From JAGNRR01 sp964389575 (GTDB lineage Bacteria; Bacteroidota; Bacteroidia; Chitinophagales; Chitinophagaceae), in the NCBI GenBank assembly GCA_964389575.1, contig CAYMFF010000006.1, positions 4,253 to 68,252 of the forward strand: a stretch of DNA of 64,000 bases. The letters are read 5' to 3'. Below the pieces are notes generated by a model. It was not told the DNA's origin and searched no databases. It saw nothing but the letters and a program-made list of their open reading frames with translations. The position numbers and the translations under genes are program-made. Of the stretch, positions 28,681 through 36,516 are shown one piece after another (position 1 is the stretch's first letter; every line of letters begins with the position of its first letter).

Positions 28681-29163
28681 ATGAACAAGTTAATAATAAC
28701 ATTGGTTTTAAGTGTTTTCATTATAAAAAACTCGAACGCACAAGGCATAACGTACAATGTAGATTTAAATAATCCTACGTCCGTCACACAAAATCTAAAA
28801 GCAATGGCAAAGTCAGAAACGAACTTCTGGGCCACGGCACTTTCACTAGATGCTGAATTGACTAAAAAATTGGAGAGTAACAATTTTGCCATATACAATC
28901 AATATATCCATTCAATGAAATATGTAAATTTTACTATGGAGAAAATATTATTAGTGGAACAAAAAAATCTTAAGGAACGTAGAGATCGTTTTATGAAAAT
29001 GTTTCTTAACAAAAAAAAATATAAGATTTTTCAAGAGATTGTAGTAAACGCCGGCAAAAAACAAATTAAGAAGTACAAAGACAATGCAACCGAAGAAATG
29101 AGAAAACTTAGAGTAGAAGCTGCCGGTTGGAATGTACTCAATCACCGAATCTTTTTTAAGTAA
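28681..29163 (+). CDS. Small secreted protein of unknown function
   Basis: 160 residues with an N-terminal signal peptide (residues 4-20, cleavage near SNAQ). The mature part is mainly helical and strongly basic toward the C-terminus (KERRDRF, LNKKKYK, KKQIKKYKD). I do not recognise a family. It starts 3 bases after tyrS and is followed after 2 bases by the phosphodiesterase gene, so the three are likely cotranscribed. It is probably periplasmic; no catalytic motif is visible. Confidence 0.7.
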   Translation: MNKLIITLVLSVFIIKNSNAQGITYNVDLNNPTSVTQNLKAMAKSETNFWATALSLDAELTKKLESNNFAIYNQYIHSMKYVNFTMEKILLVEQKNLKERRDRFMKMFLNKKKYKIFQEIVVNAGKKQIKKYKDNATEEMRKLRVEAAGWNVLNHRIFFK

Positions 29164-29165
29164 AC

Positions 29166-29651
29166 ATGAAAATCGGACTACTATCCGATACGCATAATTA
29201 CCTGCACCCTCACATTTTTGATCACTTCAAAAATGTGGATCAAATATGGCATGCGGGCGATATTGGCACCATAGAAATTATCGATCAGTTGGAAGCATTT
29301 AAAGCTACTCGGGCCGTCTATGGCAATATTGATAGTGGCGAAATGCAAAAGCTTTATCCTGAATATCAATACTTTAAAATCAATAATGTAAATTTTTTAA
29401 TCATGCATATTGGTGGTTATCCTCCACGATATAATCTGCGAAGCAAAAAACTACTGAACTATTATCACCCTGATGTTTTTATTTGTGGTCATTCCCACAT
29501 CTTGAAAGTAATGCCCGACGAAAAAAGAAATTTATTACACTTAAATCCGGGTGCCTGTGGCAAATATGGTTGGCATAAAAAGAAAACCATAATGCGCTTT
29601 GATGTGTTAGAAAACAAGATTGACAAGTTGGAAATTATCGAATTGAATTAG
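29166..29651 (+). CDS. YfcE/MJ0936-family metallophosphoesterase
   Basis: A 161-residue calcineurin-like phosphodiesterase. The metal ligands appear in order: SDTHN (residues 7-11), HAGDIG (36-41), YGNID (about 59-63), MHIGG (about 80-84, where many homologs have THG) and CGHSH (about 101-105). Small members of this family hydrolyse phosphodiesters; the natural substrate is usually unknown. It sits at the end of the tyrS group and converges on the next minus-strand gene. Confidence 0.9.
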   Translation: MKIGLLSDTHNYLHPHIFDHFKNVDQIWHAGDIGTIEIIDQLEAFKATRAVYGNIDSGEMQKLYPEYQYFKINNVNFLIMHIGGYPPRYNLRSKKLLNYYHPDVFICGHSHILKVMPDEKRNLLHLNPGACGKYGWHKKKTIMRFDVLENKIDKLEIIELN

Positions 29652-29660
29652 AAAAACTAA

Positions 29661-30341
29661 TTATTTGTTCGGTCGTATTATTCTAGGTGCTCCCATAATC
29701 TGAATATCCCCCATAATAGGCATATCAACTTTAGGATTAGAAACCGTTAATTCAAAATCCCCAAATGTTCCAGAATTAGAAATAGTTATATCTGTCTGAA
29801 ACGTTTTATAACCATGCTTTGAAATAATGATAGAATACGATCCTTTTACGAGACGGGTGTTATAAGCACCTTGACCATCGGTATGAATTTCAAGAAGGAA
29901 TTTTTCGTTTTTATAAAAACGAATTCGCGCATCTTTAATACCAGCACCATCCGCTCCAAATACAATTCCTTTGGACATGGCATTTTGGGTTGTGCTATAA
30001 GCTACTTTTCCTTTTATCATTGGCTTACCCATTGTCTGTGAATAACTCTCAATACTCGTGAACATCAAAAAAACCAGCGCAAAAGCTTTGATAAACTTCT
30101 TCGTATAATCCGACAATGTAAAATAACGTCCATCTTTTTGCCCTAATTGTGTTGAATTAAACCGGCCACAAAGAGACCCTTTGTAAGTTAAGAAGTATGA
30201 TTTCACTGCCTCATCATCCATACTTGTAAAATCCACTACTTCTTTTGTGCACACTCCGCAAAAACGACCTTGTTCTCTTGCTGTCATATCGTTCCAGTTT
30301 TCATGACAAGGCTCTTTAATTTTTATTTGATATTGACTCAT
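29661..30341 (-). CDS. Membrane protein with Cys-rich N-terminus and carboxypeptidase-like regulatory domain
   Basis: 226 residues with no cleavable start peptide. The N-terminal 60 residues carry Cys12, Cys28, Cys31 and Cys58 in the pattern PCHENWNDMT...GRFCGVCTKEVVDF...LCGRF, a small, probably metal-binding domain common in Bacteroidota. A single hydrophobic helix at about 82-100 follows. The outer part is a CarboxypepD_reg-like beta-sandwich (IKDARIRFYKNEKF...LVKGSYSIIISKHGYKTF). It would place a cytosolic metal site next to a periplasmic sandwich domain. The role is unknown; signalling or assembly at the membrane are possible. Confidence 0.75.
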   Translation of the reverse strand: MSQYQIKIKEPCHENWNDMTAREQGRFCGVCTKEVVDFTSMDDEAVKSYFLTYKGSLCGRFNSTQLGQKDGRYFTLSDYTKKFIKAFALVFLMFTSIESYSQTMGKPMIKGKVAYSTTQNAMSKGIVFGADGAGIKDARIRFYKNEKFLLEIHTDGQGAYNTRLVKGSYSIIISKHGYKTFQTDITISNSGTFGDFELTVSNPKVDMPIMGDIQIMGAPRIIRPNK

Positions 30342-30400
30342 TGTATTACTAAGATGTAAAGTCTTTCAATTTTCCATAAATTGAATTCTTATAAATATCA

Positions 30401-30434
30401 TTTTCACTTCCGAACTGAAGAAATACTACATTTG
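30401..30434 (+). promoter_or_regulatory. Promoter of the kinase gene
   Basis: An exact -7 box TACATTTG (30427-30434) has a TTTTC at 30401-30405, 21 bases upstream, one base off the -33 consensus. The box ends 10 bases before the ATG at 30445. Confidence 0.5.
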
Positions 30435-30444
30435 ATCAAGGTGT

Positions 30445-31425
30445 ATGGATTCTGATTTTAGAAAATATTTATTACGCATAACGAAAGCAACTAACTGCCA
30501 TGAAGTTGAAGTCATACAATCCTTATGGAGTGGATATGGAAAAATTGCCCGCTATTCACTAAAAGGATCTAACTATGAAACAGTTGTTGTAAAACATATA
30601 AACCCAAATCAACAAAACAATCATCCTCGTGGCTGGAATACGAATATAGGACATCAACGAAAAGTAAAATCCTATAAAGTAGAAACGCAGTGGTATGAAC
30701 ATTGGAGTGGAGCTTGTGGAGACACCTGCCGTGTGCCAAAATTCTTAGGTTCATATTATCAAGGAGAAGAACAGTGGATTGTATTGGAAGATTTAAATAC
30801 TGAATTCCCTTTACGAAAACAAGAAGTCAGTCCAGAAGAAATTAAAGTTTGCCTGCAATGGCTCGCTCATTTTCATGCAACCTTTTTAAATCAAAAACCG
30901 AAGGACTTGTGGGAAATAGGAACCTATTGGCACTTAGCCACCCGACCCGATGAATTTGAAAAAATAGAACATGCAGAACTAAAAGCCAAGGCACATTTAA
31001 TTGATAAAAAACTAAATCAATGTAAGTATCAAACGATCGTGCATGGGGATGCAAAACTGGCTAATTTTTGTTTTACAGAGGAAGGTGATGCCGCCCACGC
31101 CAGTGACGTGGCAGGCGTGGATTTTCAGTATGTTGGAGGTAGCTGCGGAATGAAAGACGTTGCTTACTTTTTAGGGAGTTGTCTTTCAGGACAAGAGCTT
31201 GCACAATATGAAAAAGAATTGATAGCCTTTTATTTTATGGAATTACGAAAAGCAATTTCGACTTTAGGGGAAGTAAATTTTCTTGAACTGGAAAATGAAT
31301 GGAGGCAAATGTATCCCCTAGCCTGTGCTGATTTTACACGTTTTCTTTTAGGCTGGATGCCTTCTCATCAGAAGATAAATGCATATCAACTCAATTTATT
31401 AGCATCTGTTCTAGCTAAATTGTAG
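30445..31425 (+). CDS. APH/ecdysteroid-kinase-like small-molecule phosphotransferase
   Basis: A 326-residue protein-kinase-fold phosphotransferase of the aminoglycoside/choline/ecdysteroid kinase group. The ATP-binding lobe contains VVVKHINP and the hinge WIVLEDLNTEF. The catalytic loop is VHGDAKLANF with base Asp202, and the metal site is VDFQYVG with Asp226. An unusual short insert, GDAAHASDVAG, lies between the two motifs. Its DNA forms a perfect 7-bp inverted repeat (31095-31101 and 31114-31120), so it looks like a palindromic element taken into the frame. The substrate is unknown. It has its own promoter. Confidence 0.82.
   Translation: MDSDFRKYLLRITKATNCHEVEVIQSLWSGYGKIARYSLKGSNYETVVVKHINPNQQNNHPRGWNTNIGHQRKVKSYKVETQWYEHWSGACGDTCRVPKFLGSYYQGEEQWIVLEDLNTEFPLRKQEVSPEEIKVCLQWLAHFHATFLNQKPKDLWEIGTYWHLATRPDEFEKIEHAELKAKAHLIDKKLNQCKYQTIVHGDAKLANFCFTEEGDAAHASDVAGVDFQYVGGSCGMKDVAYFLGSCLSGQELAQYEKELIAFYFMELRKAISTLGEVNFLELENEWRQMYPLACADFTRFLLGWMPSHQKINAYQLNLLASVLAKL
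31095..31120. repeat. In-frame palindromic insert in the kinase gene
   Basis: CCACGCC (31095-31101) and GGCGTGG (31114-31120) are perfect complements. The element is GC-rich in an AT-rich gene and resembles the CCACGCT/AGCGTGG palindrome inside the PLP enzyme gene at 37927-37942. Confidence 0.6.
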
Positions 31426-31456
31426 TGGTAACTCAACCCATTATTAGAATCTTATT

Positions 31457-31651
31457 TTAATCCACTTGTTTTTCAAAAATTATTTCAAAGTAAGAGGCTA
31501 TGCCATAACCTCTAGTTCCTGGAGCAAATATTTGTACAAAGCGCCAACCTTCTTTTGCATGTTGCTCTACAATCTCCCTATAGTCTTGACGCGGGCCGTA
31601 GCTAAATAATTTAGATTTCATTTCAATTTTTACATATTTATACTCAAACAT
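31457..31651 (-). CDS. DUF4177-like small protein
   Basis: 64 residues (MFEYKYVKIEMK...EGWRFVQIFAPG...YFEIIFEKQ) with the compact beta-alpha-beta pattern of DUF4177: an initial strand, then EIVEQHAKEGWRFVQI and a final strand. There is no signal peptide, so it is cytosolic. Function unknown. It marks the left edge of the accessory region; its upstream DNA (31652-31808) shows no gene. Confidence 0.65.
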   Translation of the reverse strand: MFEYKYVKIEMKSKLFSYGPRQDYREIVEQHAKEGWRFVQIFAPGTRGYGIASYFEIIFEKQVD

Positions 31652-31808
31652 AGTTTCTTGTTTTATAATCCGTTCAAAAATATGGTAGTTGCATATTTAA
31701 TTCCTTTACAATATCGTTGAATGGTAAAGGTGTATTTTAAATGGTTGAAATGCAGTTTTAGTATTTGTATAAGGCAAGCAACATTAATTTTCCATAGAGA
31801 AATTTAAA

Positions 31809-32055
31809 CTATTCATAATTATGCATTCCCAATTTTTCAATTGTTCTCAAAGCTCTTTTAATAATCTTTGCCGTTTCGTCTGTAGGCGATACTTTTTTCC
31901 AATTCTTACAAAGTTCTTTTACAAATTCTGGTTTGGCCTAGTATCAATTCTAAATCACTGCTTAAAATTTTATTGCTTGTTTGTGCTTTACTGCTATGAA
32001 AAGTAAATAGTACAAAGGATAAGCATAGGAGAAATTTTAAAAAGCTTGAATTCAT
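31809..32055 (-). pseudogene. Truncated, fused remnant of a secreted-protein gene (copy A)
   Basis: From an ATG at 32055 the minus strand encodes a signal peptide (MNSSFLKFLLCLSFVLF...SSKAQ) nearly identical to that of copy B. Similarity ends abruptly at 31933 and the frame stops soon after. In a different frame, 31809-31928 encodes a coherent 39-residue C-terminus (EFVKELCKNWKK...KLGMHNYE) ending in TAG. It looks like a deletion fused the start of one gene to the end of another, with loss of frame. No functional product is expected. Confidence 0.65.
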
Positions 32056-32634
32056 AAATGCTGTTTATTGTTTAAACGAAGTTCAAGATATTCATCTTTA
32101 AACGCTTAACCAAATTACTTAGTGTTGTAAAGTTTTACTCATTGCAAAGTGTACTTGTTCTAGGCGTAGATTATATCTACGACTTAATATCAATTATATA
32201 GAGTTAGATATTCGGGTGTAGTTGCAAACTACACCCAAAGAGGGATACAACTATTTCATTGTTACACATGCCGCCTTGTTTTCTTATGCGTAGGCGCTCT
32301 GTATTGTTTGCTTTGGGTTCTTTGGGGAAGGTGTTTTTTAGTACCACTTTATTTTTAGTGCCGCCTGGTAATACCTCTACATTGGCGGATAGTTAATAGG
32401 GCTTGCCTGATGTATAATCTAAATAGGTTAGGCTTCCTTCCCATTGGCCTAGTGCCAATGCTAAATCACTGCTTAAAATTTTATTGCTTGTTTGTGCTTT
32501 ACTGCTATAAAAAGAAAACAGTACAAAGGATAAGCATAGAAGAGATTTTGAAATGCTAGAATTCATAGGTGCGGTATTATTGTTTAAACGAAGTTCAAGA
32601 TATTCATCTTTAAACGCTTAACCAAATTACTTAG
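31933..32634. repeat. Direct repeat of about 190 bp flanking decayed genes
   Basis: 31933-32122 and 32444-32634 are near-identical direct copies, about 511 bases apart. Each spans the shared promoter region and signal-peptide codons of the two pseudogene copies on the minus strand. The stretch 31652-32733 holds no intact gene other than these remnants. Confidence 0.8.
32204..32566 (-). pseudogene. Nonsense-interrupted secreted-protein gene (copy B)
   Basis: From the ATG at 32566 the minus strand reads a signal peptide (MNSSISKSLLCLSFVLF...SSKAQ), then LALALGQWEGSLTYLDYTSGKPY, then an in-frame TAA at 32393-32395. The same frame continues LSANVEVLPGGTKNKVVLKN through CNNEIVVSLFGC to a stop at 32204-32206. 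The continued frame and sensible protein sequence after the TAA indicate a recent nonsense mutation, probably with a truncated 3' end. I do not recognise the family beyond its being a small exported protein with a lipocalin-like or DUF-type opening. Confidence 0.65.
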
Positions 32635-32733
32635 ACTTATAACATTTTTACTGACTGGCTAAGGTTTTGAATCCACGCAAGATGCTAACGCTTGAAGCGG
32701 CGTCTCAACCTTGCCGTTACTTAGCAAAGTATG

Positions 32734-35076
32734 TTACTTATTTTCTATATGAACTTCATCATTAATTCTAATATTCGAGTGGTTAAAATTTCGCGTTGTA
32801 AGCAATTGATTTACTTCATTGTATACTTTATTCTGACCCATGGGATCTTTAATTGTCAATACTAGACTAAAGTCTTGACTTAACTCTTCTCCATCTTCTT
32901 TTGCCATTTCTTCTGTGAATTCACGATATAACCCTTTTACTCTTAGGAACCATTTTTTTGGCGCTTTGAGTTTATGATCTTTGTTAGCCGGTGTAAGTTC
33001 GGATAAATCTACAGAGTATTTTTTAATCGGTTGATATTTCCGACCATAATTTAGCAGTACTCTTTCCCCAGCATAATTGTGATTATCATTTTTTTTGTAA
33101 GACGCTTTGTACGCACTATCTCTTAAAACATTTTCAGCACCTTCTGGACCGATTTCATTTAGAACTGTTTGAAGATTAGTGTCTCTGTTTTTAATATTAT
33201 CATAAGTTCCTAATGTTACTTCTAGGTTCGATTGACAGTATTCACTTCCCTGATTTCTTAAAACAGGAGCAGATACCATTGTCAAGTTTACATGCCCGTA
33301 AAAGTACCCTTCATCGTCTACCATAGAATCTGGGAAAGGGAATTCTAAAATTTCTAGATATTCACCTTTTACTAATGTGTCTTGAAGAATTAAGGTTATT
33401 TCATATTCATCATTATAAATAATCTCTTGTGAAGGTGCAGGGACTCCAAATCCTACATGCTTTAATCGTTCCGGCATCGACATGTTTAATTCTTTCGGGT
33501 ATTTTGCAGAATGAATTGCTAATGATTTAAGTAGGAGCGGATTAAATGCTTCTTTAATATTTACATCTAAGGATGCTAGAAGAGCGCTTATTCTTGGCGT
33601 TGAGAAGCTAGTTCCAATTTCTGAAACAACTTGACCTCCAATACTAATTGAATTGACTCCGTTTTTCGTCATTTTGCCTCCGACGCTGCCTGCATTGCCA
33701 CCATAACTGACAAGTTCAGGCTTAATTATATTTGCTGGACCTCTTCCCATTCTAGAGAATGGAGATGGATTATTAATTTCAGCAATATCATTTTTATTTT
33801 TTGAATGTGCAATTGAACCTACAACTAAAGATAAAATTGAGTCCGCCGATCTGGCAACTCTACTTTTAGGCATAGCTTTAATGAAATTAGCACAATTTCC
33901 TGCAGATTTACAAATAACAACCTCATTGATTTCTTGAATACTATCCAAGGCTTGCCCAAAATCCGAGAAGTTATATTTATCTGATTCTTGCCTTGAACCT
34001 AATGACATGTTCCATATTTTAATATCACGATTGGCTTGAATTGCTTCTCTGATGTTTTCTACTAATTCATCTTCTGTAATTGATTCTTTGTTTAGGTCCG
34101 GCATTACTGTGGCATCAAATAGTTTACAACCTGCGAGTCCAGATATTGTCTTTTTTTCTAGCTCATCACCATAGAGAATTATGCCGGCAACAAATGTGCC
34201 ATGACTGCGGTCTATCCGTGATTCCGGATAGGCAGAATAACTTTTACTCAAAAGCCAAGGCTTAAAGTATTTATTATTAGAAATTCCAGAGTCCAAAACA
34301 CCTACAGTTGGGTATGTTATATTGGGATCAGGCTCTTTGATTTCAAGTGATTCATCTGAATCCACAAAGTCTAAACCAATTTTAAATTGGGGCATAAAAG
34401 ATATAGACTCGAGTGCTTCAAATTCCTCAATTTTATCAATCACAGTTTTATTGGCATTTTCAATTTTGAAGATTATTAAATCGGGAGAGTAGTTTGTTTT
34501 TTTCCAAATTAGTTGATTGGATTCGCAAAGCTCTTCAAAAACTCGTTCAACAGCATTGTTCAATTCAGAATCTTGATAGTTCAATAATTTGACTTTTATT
34601 TCATGGTCAGATTTTTCATCAATAGATATTCTAGGCTCAAAGGATTCAATGTCATTTAACGCTGACAGACCAATCTTAAATTGATCTATTTTTTTCAGGT
34701 TCTCTTTAATTTTATTTGCATCCTCGACACTATCTATTTTAACTAAAAGGTTATTGTCACCGTGGAATCCAATAAAACTATTATCTGCCCCTACATTAAA
34801 AATGCTTTTTATTTCACTTCGATGCGACTTGGCAATAGCCTTATCATTAACTTCTAAACGTAGAGTAGTAGGTATGAATTTCCTTTCCGGCTTTCGGTTA
34901 TTAAGTGTTGATACATTAGACTCGATAGTGTTAATAAAAGCATTCGATTTCAATTGCAGCTCATCTCTTGTCAAAACAAACTTGGGAAGCTTCTTTGATC
35001 CTCCACCTTCAATTCTGCGCTCGTCGATTTCTTTTCTTTTGTTAAATATCTTTATTGGTAAATTTTTCTTACTCAT
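32734..35076 (-). CDS. ietS: IetS-like subtilisin-type serine protease
   Basis: A 780-residue cytosolic S8-family protease; no signal peptide, basic N-terminus. About 250 residues precede the subtilase core. The catalytic triad is complete: Asp262 in VGVLDSGIS, His292 in RSHGTFVAG, and Ser490 in GTSFSTPR. The oxyanion Asn lies in SAGNCANF. The C-terminal third is beta-rich. Its start codon overlaps the stop of the AAA ATPase gene (ATGA), indicating tight coupling. This gene pair is the IetAS arrangement, first described as a plasmid stability/incompatibility locus and later reported among antiphage systems. The name rests on architecture and pairing, not on a search. Confidence 0.72.
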   Translation of the reverse strand: MSKKNLPIKIFNKRKEIDERRIEGGGSKKLPKFVLTRDELQLKSNAFINTIESNVSTLNNRKPERKFIPTTLRLEVNDKAIAKSHRSEIKSIFNVGADNSFIGFHGDNNLLVKIDSVEDANKIKENLKKIDQFKIGLSALNDIESFEPRISIDEKSDHEIKVKLLNYQDSELNNAVERVFEELCESNQLIWKKTNYSPDLIIFKIENANKTVIDKIEEFEALESISFMPQFKIGLDFVDSDESLEIKEPDPNITYPTVGVLDSGISNNKYFKPWLLSKSYSAYPESRIDRSHGTFVAGIILYGDELEKKTISGLAGCKLFDATVMPDLNKESITEDELVENIREAIQANRDIKIWNMSLGSRQESDKYNFSDFGQALDSIQEINEVVICKSAGNCANFIKAMPKSRVARSADSILSLVVGSIAHSKNKNDIAEINNPSPFSRMGRGPANIIKPELVSYGGNAGSVGGKMTKNGVNSISIGGQVVSEIGTSFSTPRISALLASLDVNIKEAFNPLLLKSLAIHSAKYPKELNMSMPERLKHVGFGVPAPSQEIIYNDEYEITLILQDTLVKGEYLEILEFPFPDSMVDDEGYFYGHVNLTMVSAPVLRNQGSEYCQSNLEVTLGTYDNIKNRDTNLQTVLNEIGPEGAENVLRDSAYKASYKKNDNHNYAGERVLLNYGRKYQPIKKYSVDLSELTPANKDHKLKAPKKWFLRVKGLYREFTEEMAKEDGEELSQDFSLVLTIKDPMGQNKVYNEVNQLLTTRNFNHSNIRINDEVHIENK

Positions 35077-36167
35077 AATTTAGTAGTTAATATATTTCTT
35101 ACTTGTCGGATAGAAATGCTTAGATTATTTTTAATAGCGTTTTGCGAAATTCCTTTTTCATTGAAATATCGGATAAGGTCTGCAATGTCTATTTCGTTGT
35201 GATTCTTATAAAGAAAAATCTGTTTCAAAAATTCTTCAAATTTTAATTTTCCTTTATCATTAATTATATTATTAGATATAGCATTGTATATAATTTTTTT
35301 AATCTCCGATGGTGAGTGATTTTCAAGTTCTTTGGATAGTACACTTAGTTTCTTTTCATCGTTTTCAAAATCATTACTTTTCTTCTTGAGAAATAGTTTT
35401 ATTAAATTTCGAATCTCATCTTGATTTGGTTTACCTATGTGTATTATTTTTTCAAATCTTCTCCAAATAGCTTTGTCTAAAAGCTCTTCATGATTGGTAG
35501 CTGCAATTAGAATATTGTTTTCTGTAAATTCATCAATATTCTGAAGTAAACTATTAATAACACGCTTTAATTCACCAACTTCTCGGTTATCATTTCTAGC
35601 TTTGGCAATAGCATCAAATTCATCAAGAAATAATATACAAGGCCTATCATTGGCATAGTCAAATAGTTGTCGAATGTTTTTCGAGGTACTACCTAGTAGA
35701 GATGAAATTAGAGAGTCAAACCTCGCCGTAATAAGTGGGAGGTCAAGTTCTTTTGCAATTAAATGTGCAATGCTGGTTTTGCCGCTACCTGGTGGGCCGT
35801 AAAGAAGAATTGAGGATTTGATATTAATTCCTGCTTTATTTAATTTGCTTTTGGAATTATAAGTCTTAATGAATTCAGTAATAGATGAACTTACTTTGCT
35901 AGAAAGTTTTAGCTCTAGTTCTATTTCAGGAGGTGTTGTAATGCTCGCAATATTTAATCTCGTTTCATTATCAACTGGAGCGCTAAATAATTGATCCTTG
36001 TATACCGGAGAACCTTTTTTATTTTTAAGTACGCTTAATATTTTATTTGCTAATTTATCATTGCCTTCCTCTATAAGTTTAGAAGCTAAATGTTTGGAGT
36101 AGCTTAAAACCTTTTTGTTATCATTTGCTAATCCTCCTTCTATTATTTTTACTATTTCCGTAAACAT
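35073..36167 (-). CDS. ietA: IetA-like AAA ATPase
   Basis: A 364-residue classical AAA protein: an N-terminal helical region (1-80), Walker A GPPGSGKT at 124-131, Walker B ILFLDEFD at 178-185, sensor 1 AATN at 222-225 and arginine finger region WRRFE at 235-239. The C-terminal 40 residues (IADLIRYFNEKGISQNAIKNNLSISIRQVRNIL) resemble a helix-turn-helix. All catalytic residues are present. It is first in a two-gene operon and overlaps the protease gene by 4 bases. By analogy with other AAA/protease pairs it could unfold, sense or gate substrates for the partner; this is inference. A good promoter lies just upstream. Confidence 0.75.
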   Translation of the reverse strand: MFTEIVKIIEGGLANDNKKVLSYSKHLASKLIEEGNDKLANKILSVLKNKKGSPVYKDQLFSAPVDNETRLNIASITTPPEIELELKLSSKVSSSITEFIKTYNSKSKLNKAGINIKSSILLYGPPGSGKTSIAHLIAKELDLPLITARFDSLISSLLGSTSKNIRQLFDYANDRPCILFLDEFDAIAKARNDNREVGELKRVINSLLQNIDEFTENNILIAATNHEELLDKAIWRRFEKIIHIGKPNQDEIRNLIKLFLKKKSNDFENDEKKLSVLSKELENHSPSEIKKIIYNAISNNIINDKGKLKFEEFLKQIFLYKNHNEIDIADLIRYFNEKGISQNAIKNNLSISIRQVRNILTTKL

Positions 36168-36184
36168 ATTTGCTATTATCGAAA

Positions 36185-36221
36185 CAAATGTATGTAATAA
36201 TGCGATTAAAAATGCAAAAAA
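36185..36221 (-). promoter_or_regulatory. Promoter of the ietAS-like operon
   Basis: On the minus strand an exact -7 box TACATTTG (36192-36185) has a TTTTTTG -33 element 22 bases upstream (36215-36221 on the plus strand as CAAAAAA). The box ends 17 bases before the ATG at 36167. Confidence 0.6.
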
Positions 36222-36380
36222 CGTAACAATTTGAATAATATTCGTAATACTTTACTCATTTTGTGTAATGCTTTTAAAGATTTACGGACAGTATCGATGG
36301 TTTTGTGTGCTGAACTTACTTATTGTATAAGATTAAAGAACTCAATGACCAAAGTATAATCAAAGAGCTAAAGTTCAGAT

Positions 36381-36448
36381 AGCCCTGATAGAAGAGGAAA
36401 TCCTTTTTGTGAGGAACGAGCAAAAAGATTGGAACGGATAGCAGGGGA
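36381..36448. ncRNA. Structured hairpin element, possible dispersed Bacteroidota RNA motif
   Basis: A long imperfect hairpin: CCCTG (36383-36387) with CAGGG (36442-36446) at the base, and CTTTTTG (36403-36409) with CAAAAAG (36421-36427) at the tip, separated by an internal loop containing GGAAAT and ATTGGAACGGATAG. I recall very similar sequences between genes in many Flavobacteriia, and the Rfam Flavo-1 motif is a candidate; I cannot confirm this here. It lies between ietA and the PLP enzyme gene; 36222-36380 shows nothing else. Confidence 0.5.
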
Positions 36449-36487
36449 CTAAAGCTTAATGCAAGCACTTCAGCTAAACGCTCCAAT

Positions 36488-36510
36488 CCCTTCGACAAGC
36501 TCAGGGTGAC
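36488..36510. repeat. TTCGACAAGCTCAG-type dispersed repeat, copy 1
   Basis: CCCTTCGACAAGCTCAGGG plus TGAC. The outer CCCT/AGGG bases are complementary. A second copy lies inverted at 38540-38560, on the other side of the PLP enzyme gene. Confidence 0.7.
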
Positions 36511-36516
36511 ACCTTA

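Noticed and set aside
31821..32006. Plus-strand frame of 61 codons
   Set aside because: It is antisense to the decayed signal-peptide gene copy and has no independent support.
32640..32733. Possible attachment site or tRNA remnant downstream of the protease gene
   Set aside because: No cloverleaf, no matching repeat on the other side of the island, and no integrase nearby.
36316..36498. Minus-strand frame of 60 codons with hydrophobic residues
   Set aside because: It is the translation of the structured hairpin element and the CTTCGACAAGCTCAG repeat; similar spurious peptides arise wherever this repeat occurs.
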